Below are positions 36,523 to 44,674 of a stretch of 64,000 nucleotides of DNA, one piece after another. Each line of letters begins with the position of its first letter. The first letter of the stretch is position 1. Source of the DNA: Amycolatopsis coloradensis (GTDB taxonomy: Bacteria; Actinomycetota; Actinomycetes; Mycobacteriales; Pseudonocardiaceae); contig NZ_MQUQ01000001.1 in NCBI RefSeq assembly GCF_001953865.1, forward strand, positions 1 to 64,000, written 5' to 3'. Below the pieces are notes generated by a model. That model was not told the origin of the DNA, did not search any database, and worked only from the letters and a program-made list of their open reading frames with translations. The translations under genes and the position numbers were made by a program.

Positions 36523-37171
36523 GACCATGGCATTGCCGGAAATCGTCTCGCAGGACAAGTGGCAGGTCGCGCGGGACGCGTTGCTGGCCAAGGAAAAGGA
36601 CCTCACCCGCGCCGCGGACGCGGTCGCCGCCGAACGCAGGCGGCTGCCGATGGTCCGCTACGACGGCAAGTACGAATTCGACGGACCCCAGGGCCGGGTG
36701 ACCCTGCTGGACCTGTTCGAGGGACGGCGGCAGCTGATCGTCTATCACTTCATGCTCGACCCCGGCCAGAAGGCGGGTTGCCCTGGCTGCTCGATGATCG
36801 TGGACAACATCGGCCACCTCGCCCATCTGCACGCCCGCGACACCACGCTGTACGTGGTCGCGCCGGCGACACTGCCCGAGATCGAGCGGTACAAGGAACG
36901 AATGGGCTGGACCGTCCCGTGGGTCTCGGCAGCGGACAGCGATTTCACCGCGGACTGCGGCATCGACGGCGGATTCGGCATCAGCGTCTTCCTGCGCAAG
37001 GGCGACGAGGTGTTCCGGACGTACTTCACCACCGGTCGCGGCGGCGATCAGCTGGTGGGAACGCTGCGTTACTTGGACCTGACGCCGCTCGGGCGGCAAG
37101 AGGCGTGGGAGGAGTCCGGCCGGGGAACGGACGGACCGGGCCACTGGTGGAAACGGCACGACGAGTACTGA
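36515..37171 (+). CDS. DUF899 family thioredoxin-like protein
   Basis: A 218-residue thioredoxin-fold protein. After an N-terminal helical part (KEKDLTRAADAVAAERRRLP) comes LLDLFEGRRQLIVYHFML, the CxxC-like GCPGCSMIVDNIGHLAHLH and a DLTPLGRQEAWEESG end, matching DUF899. The GCPGC motif suggests thiol redox activity, but no reaction is established for the family. ATG 36515 has AAAGGTG upstream inside the ArsR gene, so the pair is coupled. Confidence 0.85.
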   Translation: MSETMALPEIVSQDKWQVARDALLAKEKDLTRAADAVAAERRRLPMVRYDGKYEFDGPQGRVTLLDLFEGRRQLIVYHFMLDPGQKAGCPGCSMIVDNIGHLAHLHARDTTLYVVAPATLPEIERYKERMGWTVPWVSAADSDFTADCGIDGGFGISVFLRKGDEVFRTYFTTGRGGDQLVGTLRYLDLTPLGRQEAWEESGRGTDGPGHWWKRHDEY

Positions 37172-37481
37172 GCCAGGCTGATCGCGATTAGTCCTCTAGT
37201 TGCGTGATTCCGTGAAGATCACGTGAGGTAGCGAGGCTTGATCGTTCGCTCGCGAAGTCCTTCACTAACCGGACTGCCCGCTACCGCAGCGGCCTCAGTC
37301 CGCAGCGTGTCTGTCTCGACCAACCTGAGCCCCGACCACCACCCGATACCTCACCGGTCACACCCACTTCACGGAATCACTCATCCAGTCGCGGTCGGGG
37401 CATGTCGAGAACCCCGCGACCGCTCCGACTCCCAGGTGACCGGCGCCCGGAAGGCGGGCGCCACACCGGAGGGATCCAGCC
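37172..37481. other. Intergenic region with nested inverted repeats
   Basis: No coding sequence is convincing in these 310 bp. GTCCTCTAGTTGCG (37191-37204) recurs at 60947-60960. GTGATTCCGTGAAG (37204-37217) has an exact inverted copy at 37367-37380. Inside them GTGAGGTA (37223-37230) pairs with TACCTCAC (37347-37354), and a local hairpin is formed by GGACTG (37271-37276) with CAGTCC (about 37295-37300) enclosing CCGCT/AGCGG. The layout fits a structured RNA or a small element with terminal inverted repeats. Confidence 0.55.
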
Positions 37482-38039
37482 ATGCGCAAGCTCGTCTACG
37501 CCGTCCACACCTCACTCGACGGCCGCGTCGAAGGCCCGAAGGGCGAGTTCGACTGGGCCACGATGGGCCCGGAACTGTCCGCCCACTCCCAGGAACTGAC
37601 CGACCGCGCCGACACCCTCGTCTACGGGCGGCGGGTGTGGGACATGATGTCGTCGTTCTGGCCGCGGGCCGAAGAGATCTCGGACCACCCGCACGACGTC
37701 AAGTACGCCCCGATCTGGCGCGAGACGCCGAAGATCGTCTTCTCCCGGACACTGGAAAAGGCCGACTGGAACACCGAAGTGGTCGGCGGCGACCTCACCG
37801 AGCGGGTCGCCGAACTCAAAAGCAGGCCCGGCAAGGACCTGCTGCTCATGGGAGGGGCCGAACTGGCCACCGCGATGTCGGACCGCGGCCTGATCGACGA
37901 GGTCCATCTCGTCGTGCACCCGGTGGTGCTCGGCGGCGGAAAGCAGGTGTTCGCGGGCGGAGTGCGCACGAACCTGCGGCTCACCGGCACCCGGACGATG
38001 GACGGGCGCGCGGTACTGCTGACCTACGAAGCGAGGTGA
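37482..38039 (+). CDS. Dihydrofolate reductase family protein (RibD C-terminal type)
   Basis: A 185-residue protein with the DHFR/RibD-C fold: MRKLVYAVHTSLDGRVEG at the N-terminus, LVYGRRVWDMM, KIVFSRTLEKADWNTEVV, LLLMGGAELATAM and a HPVVLGGGKQVF end. It probably reduces a pterin- or flavin-like compound with NADPH; it is not the housekeeping FolA. ATG 37482 has GGAGGG about 7 nt upstream. It is convergent with cvnD. Confidence 0.82.
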   Translation: MRKLVYAVHTSLDGRVEGPKGEFDWATMGPELSAHSQELTDRADTLVYGRRVWDMMSSFWPRAEEISDHPHDVKYAPIWRETPKIVFSRTLEKADWNTEVVGGDLTERVAELKSRPGKDLLLMGGAELATAMSDRGLIDEVHLVVHPVVLGGGKQVFAGGVRTNLRLTGTRTMDGRAVLLTYEAR

Positions 38040-38045
38040 AACCGG

Positions 38046-38069
38046 GGCGGCAGCCCCTACGCTGCCGCC
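38046..38069. terminator. Two-way terminator between the DHFR gene and cvnD
   Basis: A perfect 9-bp stem GGCGGCAGC/GCTGCCGCC with loop ccctac lies 7 bp after each of the two convergent stop codons. Confidence 0.7.
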
Positions 38070-38076
38070 GCCAGGT

Positions 38077-38688
38077 TCACCTGGAGTTGCTCGCGCGCAA
38101 CGCGATCCACTGCCGCATCGCGTATTCGACCAGCGTGATCAGCGTCTGCTTCGTCGACTCCCGTTCCCGGGCGTCACAGCGGACGATCGGGATGTTGGGG
38201 TCGATCGACAGCGCTTCACGCACGTCGTTGATGTCGTGCTCGAGGATGCCGTCGAAGGTGTTGACCCCGACGATGTAGGGCAGGCCCCGGTCCTCGAAGA
38301 AGTCGATCGGCGCGAACGAATCGGCCAGCCGTCGTGTGTCGGCCAGCACCACGGCGCCGATCGCGCCGCGGACGAGGTCGTCCCACATGAACCAGAACCG
38401 CTGCTGCCCCGGCGTGCCGAACAGGTAGAGGATCAGGTCCGCGTCGAGGGAGACCCGGCCGAAGTCCATCGCGACCGTGGTGGTCGATTTGTTGGGCGTC
38501 TGGTCGAGGTTGTCGATCCCCCGACTGGCGTCCGTCATCATCGCCTCGGTGGTGAGCGGGACGATCTCCGACACCGAACCGACGAAGGTCGTCTTGCCCG
38601 CACCGAAGCCGCCCGCCACGACGATCTTCGCGGATGTCATGGTCGGGGGCGCGGTGTCCCGCGGTGCCTTAAAGCCGACGGAGTCCAC
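38077..38688 (-). CDS. CvnD, Ras-like GTPase of the conservon
   Basis: A 203-residue small GTPase of the MglA/CvnD type. The P-loop is VVAGGFGAGKTTFVGSVSE, switch II region DLILYLFGTPGQQRFWFMWD and the base-specificity block GVNTFDG in place of NKxD. It is the output switch of the cvnA-B-C-D membrane complex, which in Streptomyces affects development and secondary metabolism. GTG 38688 has AAGGG upstream and overlaps cvnC by 20 bp. Confidence 0.9.
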   Translation of the reverse strand: MDSVGFKAPRDTAPPTMTSAKIVVAGGFGAGKTTFVGSVSEIVPLTTEAMMTDASRGIDNLDQTPNKSTTTVAMDFGRVSLDADLILYLFGTPGQQRFWFMWDDLVRGAIGAVVLADTRRLADSFAPIDFFEDRGLPYIVGVNTFDGILEHDINDVREALSIDPNIPIVRCDARERESTKQTLITLVEYAMRQWIALRASNSR

Positions 38689-39424
38689 TCAAAACCCTTT
38701 CCATCAACACCAGATGTGCCTCGGCGCCGTCATTGCCCGAAATCGTCTTGTGCACGCTGACCAGTCCCGCGTCCGCCGCGTCGCTGATCAGCACGCGTGC
38801 CACACCCAGCGGTACACGCAGGGTCGCCGCGATCTCGGCGACCGAACGCGGGGTCCGGCACTCCTCGATGATCGAAATACACTCGATCTGCTCCGCGGCC
38901 ACCGCGGGGAGGCTACCCGCGGCGACATGGTCCTTGGTGGAGATGAGCGTCTCCAGCTCAAGAGCGTAGTTCGCCTTGGTCCGGCCACCGGTGAGGGCAT
39001 AGGGACGGACGATCGCCGTCTCTTCGAGCGGCGACGGCGCCTGCTCGAAGACGGCGGGCATGATGAACTCGCCGCTGGGCGGGCCCGGGTCGAAAAGACC
39101 ACCTGGTCTCGGCCCGACGGCACCTGCGCCGCTGTCGGGTGGAGAAGCAAGTGAGGTCACGCGGTCTCCTTGATCGGTCGGCTGCGGGACTGCCGTTTCC
39201 CCGGCGGCGTGTGCACCGCCCGCCTGGGGAACAGGGGCATCTTCGGACTGCTTGCTCTTCTTGCGCTTCCGACGACCACGGCCCGAATCCAGGGTGAAGC
39301 CGTTCAGGACGTCGGCGAAGGTGCCGTCGTCCCGTGAACCGGCAGTATCGGCAGCCCGCGCGCGCGAGGGCTGGTGTTCACCCGTTCCCGGCGGTTCGCC
39401 GAAGGATCCGGACCCGGTGCTCAT
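38669..39424 (-). CDS. CvnC, DUF742 protein of the conservon
   Basis: A 251-residue protein. The C-terminal 120 residues are DUF742 (IVRPYALTGGRTKANYALEL, then IIEECRTPRSVAEIAATLRV and a DGAEAHLVLMERVLSGLRRL end) with a winged-helix look. The N-terminal 130 residues are low-complexity, with a basic SGRGRRKRKKSK stretch. It is longer than most DUF742 proteins (about 120-150 residues) because of this tail. It lies 7 bp after cvnB. Confidence 0.88.
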   Translation of the reverse strand: MSTGSGSFGEPPGTGEHQPSRARAADTAGSRDDGTFADVLNGFTLDSGRGRRKRKKSKQSEDAPVPQAGGAHAAGETAVPQPTDQGDRVTSLASPPDSGAGAVGPRPGGLFDPGPPSGEFIMPAVFEQAPSPLEETAIVRPYALTGGRTKANYALELETLISTKDHVAAGSLPAVAAEQIECISIIEECRTPRSVAEIAATLRVPLGVARVLISDAADAGLVSVHKTISGNDGAEAHLVLMERVLSGLRRL

Positions 39425-39431
39425 CGAGACA

Positions 39432-39884
39432 TCATCCCACCGGTTCGCCGATCAGCGACCCACCGGCGCCCTGCAATTGTGCGCGGAGTTCCGGCGTGAG
39501 GATCTGGCCGACGCGGTCGACGAGCATCGTCATCTCGTAGGCGACCTGCCCGATGTCGCAGTTCGGGGCGGCGAGGATGGCCAGGCAGGAGCCGTCGCTG
39601 ATGGACATCAGCACCATGATGCCGAGTTCCATTTCGACGACGGTCTCGTTGACCGCGCCCGCTTCGAAGCACCGCGCGGCCCCCTGGGTCAGGCTCACCA
39701 GACCGGACGCGACGGCGGCCAGCTGGTCGGCCCGGTCCAGCGGGAGCCTGCTGGAGGCGGTGAGCAGGAGGCCGTCCGCCGACACGACCACGGCGTGCGC
39801 CACTCCGGGCACTCGCTCGGCGAAGTCATTCACCAGCCACCCGAACTGGTTCTGCTGGGGCTGGGCCGGGTTCGGCGAGGTCAT
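39432..39884 (-). CDS. CvnB, roadblock/LC7 protein of the conservon
   Basis: A 150-residue roadblock/LC7 domain: FAERVPGVAHAVVVSADGLL, LAAVASGLVSLTQGAARCFE and LGIMVLMSISDGSCLAILAA. Such proteins act as platforms or GTPase-activating partners for MglA-type GTPases, here CvnD. ATG 39884 overlaps the cvnA stop by 4 bp. Confidence 0.92.
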   Translation of the reverse strand: MTSPNPAQPQQNQFGWLVNDFAERVPGVAHAVVVSADGLLLTASSRLPLDRADQLAAVASGLVSLTQGAARCFEAGAVNETVVEMELGIMVLMSISDGSCLAILAAPNCDIGQVAYEMTMLVDRVGQILTPELRAQLQGAGGSLIGEPVG

Positions 39885-42800
39885 TCACCCTCCAGGGTTT
39901 CGTGGTTGGCTTCGGTCGCCTGGGCTGTGTGGTGCCGTCCGCGCTGGATGCCCTGCTGGAAACTGCTCAGGCGGCCGCGCACGTCATGCGCGTCCCGCTG
40001 TGGTCGGGGGGTGACCGCCGCGGTGGGCGGTCCCGCGCTGCCCGGGAGCAGTTGCTCCCCGCGACGGCGCCGGGGTAATCCTGCCGAAGTCATCTTCGGG
40101 GGCGTGGACTGGGACACCGCTTGGGCGGCCTTCCAGCCTTCGTCGGAGCCGAAGTTCCACGCGTCGGTCTCCTCGACGGCCGAGACCGGTTCCGATTCCG
40201 GTCGCGCTGCCTGCGGTTTCTTCTCGGGCTTCCGGCTCGGCAGCGCGGCGGGCGGCGCCATCGGACGCGCGGCCGTCTCCGGTGCTTCCGGGGGCTCCGG
40301 TGCCTTCGGAGGCTCGGGGGTCGCTTGCGGCTGGGTGGCGGGAGCGGCCGGCGCCGCCTTGTCCGCCATCTCCTTGCGGCCTCGTTTGACACCCTGCTGG
40401 AAGCTGCTCAGCCTGCCGCGCACGTTCGCCGGATCGCGGACCGGCAGATCCGATTTGGCGGCGGGCTGGGCGACCGGAACCGACGACGCCGCGCTGCCCG
40501 GCAGGAGCTGCTCGCCCTTGCGGCGGCGCGGCAACCCGGCCTGGGTGAACGTCGACGGGGCGGTCTGGGAAACCTCCTGGACCGTGCGGAAGGCCTTGTC
40601 ACTGGCGAAGTCCCAGTTGCGGGCCTCCTGCTCGGCGGTGACCCCGGCCTCCGCGGGGGACTCGGGTTCGGCGGCCTTCTTCTCTTCGGGCGCCTTCTTC
40701 CCCGGCTTCTCGACCGCGGGCTTTTCGGGAGCGGGGGCGGGCGAACGGAACCACGCCGAGAGCATCTCGTCGAAGATCGGTGTCGTCTCCGACGCGGTGG
40801 GCGGCGTCGGCACCGGGGGTGGCGTGGTCGCCTGGTTCCACCACTCGCTCAGTGTGGTGCTGTTCTTGGCTTCGAACAGTTCCTTGCCACTGGGCAGCTC
40901 GCCTTCCACCGAAGACGACGTGGATTCGGCGAGCTTCGGCGCCTCCTTGGCGACCGGCTCGGGTTCGGCGCCGGGCTCCGGCGAGCGGGGCTGCGGAGTC
41001 GACGGCGGCTGGGCCGGCTGGGCGGGCGGGGGTGTCGCCCGGTCCTCGGGGATCGGGCTGAACAGCGCCGTTCCCGAGATCTCCAGATCCGACGGCGGCC
41101 GCGGGTCCTGGGTGTGGGTGTGCCCGTTCAGCCCGGGTTCGGTGTGGCCCGCCAGATCGGTCGCCGACGGCCACCGTTCACCGCCCTGTGAGGGCACGCT
41201 CGGCCGCGACCCGTTCACGGGACGCCGGCGGCGGGGCAGGCCACCCGGCTGCTGCGGCGGCAGCGGCGCGAGGCGCTGCGTGATCGGGCCCGTGGCGGGG
41301 CCGGGGTCTCCTCCCGGCGGGGCCATCACGAGGTCGGCCGGGACCGAGACGGTGGCCCGCACGCCGACGATGTCCTTGCCGCCGTGCAGTGAGACACCGA
41401 TGCGGTGCCTGCTGGCCAGCCGTCCGACCACGAACAGGCCCATCCGGCGTGAGGTGGTGAGGTCGACGTTGGGGGCCTCGGTGAGCCGGGCGTTGGCCTC
41501 GGCGACCTCGGCCTCGTTCATCCCGATGCCCTTGTCGAGGATGTCGATGCCGAACGAGCCGTCTTCGACGAGCCTGGTCGCGACGGTCACCTGGGTCTCC
41601 GGCGCGGAGAACGCGGTGGCGTTGTCCAGCAGCTCGGCGATCAGGCGCATCAGGTCGTTGGCCGCGTACCCGACCAGCCGGACCGGTGGCGGGTTCTGCA
41701 CGGTGACCCGCTGGTACTGCTCGATCTCGGACACCGCCGCGCGCACCACGTCGGTGGCGGAGACCGGCTGGCCGGACCGCCTGCCCGGCTCGGCGCCGGA
41801 GAGGACCATCAGGTTCTCGTTGTTGCGGCGCATGCGGGTGGCGAGGTGGTCCAGCTGGAACAGGGTGGCGAGCTGGTCGGCGTCCTCCTCGTCGCGCTCC
41901 AGCCGCTCGATCAGCTGCAACTGCCGCTGCACGAGACTCTGGCTGCGGCGGGAGAGGTTGACGAACACGTTGCTGTAGCCGGTCCGCATCGAGGCCTGCT
42001 CGGTGGCCAGGCGCAGCGCCTGGTGGTGCACCTTGTCGAAGGCCCTGGCGACCTCGCCGATCTCGTCGTCGCCGCCGACCGGCACCGGCCGCACGTCGGT
42101 GCCCTGCGAGCGGCCCTCCTGGATGTTGCGGACCGCGTCGGGCAGTTGCGTCTCGGCGACGTCGAGGGCGCTGGCGCGCAGCACCTTCAGTGAACGCAGT
42201 AGCTGGCGGGTGATGAGGAAGACGACCGCGACGGTGAGCACCATCGCGCCGAACAGCAGGACCGCGAGCAGGCCCGCGCCGCTGCTGGCGTCGTCGACCA
42301 GTTCGGCCGACACCGAACTCGCCTGCGCGCCGAACTTGGTGGCGACCTCGCCCGTCTTGGTCAGCACCGCGTTCGACGCGTCGTTCCAGCCCTGCGCGGA
42401 CAACGTGCGGAACGCCTGTGCGGACGGGGTGCCCTGCTCGCCGAGGGCGGTCTTCGCGAGTCTGTCGCGCGTCTCCACCGCGTCGTCGGTGACGGCGGCG
42501 GCGTACTCCTGGCGCTGCTGTTCCGAAGCGGCGGCACGGAAGTCGGTGAAGCGGTCGGACAGCCGGAGTTCGGCGGTGCGCAACTGGTCGAGTTCGCTCG
42601 GCGCGAGGCTCGAGCGGGCGATGCCGAAGGAGACCAGCGCCTGGCTCAGCGAGAGCTGTTCCTTCATCACGACGAGGTCGTGCAACGCCGCGGGCGTGCC
42701 GCCGAGGACGTCTTGGCTGGCGCCCGCGGACAACGCGGTGTCGACGGCGAGCAGCGCGGTGGTGACGTCGGTGTACTCGCCGATCGCCTGGACGGGGTCG

Positions 42801-43303
42801 AGCTGTCCGGCGGAGGCCCGCTGCCGGATGTCGGCCAGCCTGTCCAGCTGGACGGCGGCGGCGTCACGCGCCTGGCGAAGCGACGGCTCGTTCTCGACGG
42901 CCCGGGAAGCGGCGGCCACATAAAGAGGGATGGCGGTGTCGACGTCGGAGCGGGCGGAGCCGAGTTCGAGGGTGCCGCCGACGGTGCCGGCGGTCAGCCC
43001 GGCGGCGGACTGGGTGCGTTCCCGTCCGAGCCCGTCGGCGAGCGTGCGGATCTGCCCGCTCAGCGCGACGAGACGGTCCAGTCGCTGGTAACCGTCGGAC
43101 CGGCCGACCTGGCCCGCGATGGTGGCGATACCCAGTGCGAGCGCGATGAGGATCGGCACCAGTGTCACGGCCGACAGCTTCACCGGCAGGCTCCAGTCCC
43201 GCCAGCGCACCAGCGTGCGCCAGCCGGTGGCCCACCGCGATGGCCGGGGAGTGCGTCCCAGCAGCTCCCCGACAGGCACTTGGCCTTCTCCTGCAACGGT
43301 CAC
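39881..43303 (-). CDS. CvnA, sensor histidine kinase-like protein of the conservon
   Basis: An 1140-residue membrane sensor. TM1 is about residues 43-63; an extracytoplasmic nitrate/nitrite-sensing-like helical domain follows to about 340; TM2 (LLAVLLFGAMVLTVAVVFLI) is near 345-365, then HAMP and an ATPase domain with LIAELLDNATAFSAPE and DKGIGMNEAEVAEAN. No standard phospho-accepting H-box is visible. Residues after about 670 are Pro/Glu-rich and carry a duplicated module (895-976 and 1047-1123) with GLPRRRxGEQLLPGSA and RGRLSSFQQG. GTG 43303 has GGAG 9 nt upstream. It probably senses a signal and controls CvnB-D. Confidence 0.9.
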   Translation of the reverse strand: MTVAGEGQVPVGELLGRTPRPSRWATGWRTLVRWRDWSLPVKLSAVTLVPILIALALGIATIAGQVGRSDGYQRLDRLVALSGQIRTLADGLGRERTQSAAGLTAGTVGGTLELGSARSDVDTAIPLYVAAASRAVENEPSLRQARDAAAVQLDRLADIRQRASAGQLDPVQAIGEYTDVTTALLAVDTALSAGASQDVLGGTPAALHDLVVMKEQLSLSQALVSFGIARSSLAPSELDQLRTAELRLSDRFTDFRAAASEQQRQEYAAAVTDDAVETRDRLAKTALGEQGTPSAQAFRTLSAQGWNDASNAVLTKTGEVATKFGAQASSVSAELVDDASSGAGLLAVLLFGAMVLTVAVVFLITRQLLRSLKVLRASALDVAETQLPDAVRNIQEGRSQGTDVRPVPVGGDDEIGEVARAFDKVHHQALRLATEQASMRTGYSNVFVNLSRRSQSLVQRQLQLIERLERDEEDADQLATLFQLDHLATRMRRNNENLMVLSGAEPGRRSGQPVSATDVVRAAVSEIEQYQRVTVQNPPPVRLVGYAANDLMRLIAELLDNATAFSAPETQVTVATRLVEDGSFGIDILDKGIGMNEAEVAEANARLTEAPNVDLTTSRRMGLFVVGRLASRHRIGVSLHGGKDIVGVRATVSVPADLVMAPPGGDPGPATGPITQRLAPLPPQQPGGLPRRRRPVNGSRPSVPSQGGERWPSATDLAGHTEPGLNGHTHTQDPRPPSDLEISGTALFSPIPEDRATPPPAQPAQPPSTPQPRSPEPGAEPEPVAKEAPKLAESTSSSVEGELPSGKELFEAKNSTTLSEWWNQATTPPPVPTPPTASETTPIFDEMLSAWFRSPAPAPEKPAVEKPGKKAPEEKKAAEPESPAEAGVTAEQEARNWDFASDKAFRTVQEVSQTAPSTFTQAGLPRRRKGEQLLPGSAASSVPVAQPAAKSDLPVRDPANVRGRLSSFQQGVKRGRKEMADKAAPAAPATQPQATPEPPKAPEPPEAPETAARPMAPPAALPSRKPEKKPQAARPESEPVSAVEETDAWNFGSDEGWKAAQAVSQSTPPKMTSAGLPRRRRGEQLLPGSAGPPTAAVTPRPQRDAHDVRGRLSSFQQGIQRGRHHTAQATEANHETLEGE

Positions 43304-44251
43304 GTAGGTGACTCCCTGTCCGGCGTCCTGGCACGGTCTGAGGCGTCCGTTCCCGCGAGGTGCTCACCTGCGGGGAACTCGGCCCCGGCCTGACCACGTG
43401 ATCGATCGCGACACGAGGGACCCCGTCCGGCGATCCGGGTGTCCCCAGGAACACCGGTCCGCTTCGGGAGGTCTTGCACCTGCACGTGCAGGTCGCAACC
43501 TGCGAAGTGCATGGTCGTCGAGATCAACTTTTCTTTGCCAATCGATCACTGCGGGTCAGCCGGGCCAAAGAATCGTACACCAATCCGGATGCCGTCAATT
43601 CCGTTCAGCACACGGGTGCTGACCTGGGAAAAGTGTGTATCCGAACGAGGTACGAGGCCCGAAAACCGTCTCCGCGTCACAAACGGGGTAATTCCGGTTA
43701 CAAGTTGCGCCGATGCACAGGATGCCTGTGTCACCCAATCAGCCTACGCAGGGTAGCCGCGCCGCCCGGTCGAACTACTTTCCGTGCCCCCAACGGGTGG
43801 GTCAAGCCCAAATGTGTGCCCGATGTTGTGGCCTTGCCACGCTGGTCGGCTCTTTGTCGCTCGACGTGGTGATTTCTTTCGAGATGACCAACGAACCAGG
43901 GGATCTTCCCCGGTCCGCGATGGCGGGCACAGTATCGAAGCTTGTCGCGGCCCGGAAGCGGAACTACGATCTGTCACCAAAACGAGGGACACAGCGTGGT
44001 CACTCCCCACCGTTTGCCGCAGTGGGCCGTTCGGGCGACGACCGCCGGTGACAATCCGCCTCACTATTACGAGTGAGAAAGTCGGATCATTTCGACCGAA
44101 ACGAATTCCCGGCGCACTATTCCGATGGGAATGCGAATACCGGGCCGTGCGTTCGTGGATACGGGGTCGCCTATTCAGAGCGCCCGAAGCCGCAGTTAGT
44201 ATGTGCGCTCCGCACCGCGCCCGGATGCCAGCAAGCCCCCGGAGGAACCCC
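43304..44251. other. Long intergenic region, no convincing gene
   Basis: This 948-bp gap separates cvnA (minus) from the symporter operon (plus). It is visibly less GC-rich than its flanks. Open frames of up to about 130 codons occur but none has actinobacterial codon bias or a recognisable product. It must contain both divergent promoters; a TAGTAT box near 44196-44201 is a candidate -10 for the DUF485 operon. I see no terminator, riboswitch or repeat I can name. Confidence 0.5.
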
Positions 44252-44674
44252 ATGCCCGACGTCGCGCGCCCCTACGCGGCGAGCAACGCCCTCGAGGACA
44301 CCGGGCAGATGCCCGTGTTGTTCGTCCGCGAGCGCCCGACCGCTGCCCCGCCGCCGCGCGGTACCGGCCCGGACTTCGACCGGATCCAGCACGGCAAGGA
44401 GTTCGTCGCGCTGCGCAGGACGTTCCGGCGGTTCGTGTTCCCGATGAGCCTGCTGTTCTTCACCTGGTACATGACGTTCGTGCTGCTGGCGGCCTACGCC
44501 CACGACTTCATGAGCCGGAAGGTGATCGGCGAGGTCAACGTCGGCATCCTGCTCGGCCTCGGCCAGTTCGCCAGCACGGTCCTGATCACGATCGCCTACC
44601 TGCGCTTCGCCAACAAGCGGCTCGACCCCAAGGTCGAGCGGTTGCGGGCCTCGGTCGGGGCGGGTGAGCGATGA
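44252..44674 (+). CDS. DUF485 membrane protein (YjcH-like)
   Basis: A 140-residue protein with a DUF485 core: HGKEFVALRRTFRRFVFPMS followed by two hydrophobic helices (about 64-84 and 98-118) and a basic C-terminus. DUF485 proteins accompany acetate/pyruvate-type symporters, as here. GGAGGAA stands before ATG 44252, and the stop overlaps the symporter start by 4 bp. Confidence 0.92.
   Translation: MPDVARPYAASNALEDTGQMPVLFVRERPTAAPPPRGTGPDFDRIQHGKEFVALRRTFRRFVFPMSLLFFTWYMTFVLLAAYAHDFMSRKVIGEVNVGILLGLGQFASTVLITIAYLRFANKRLDPKVERLRASVGAGER

Noticed and set aside
39252..41978. 908-codon plus-strand frame opposite cvnA-cvnC
   Set aside because: Low-complexity antisense of the cvnA tail; the conservon genes are well supported.
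43474..44051. Small plus-strand frames in the cvnA-symporter gap
   Set aside because: No ribosome site, no recognisable product and poor codon bias; treated as non-coding.
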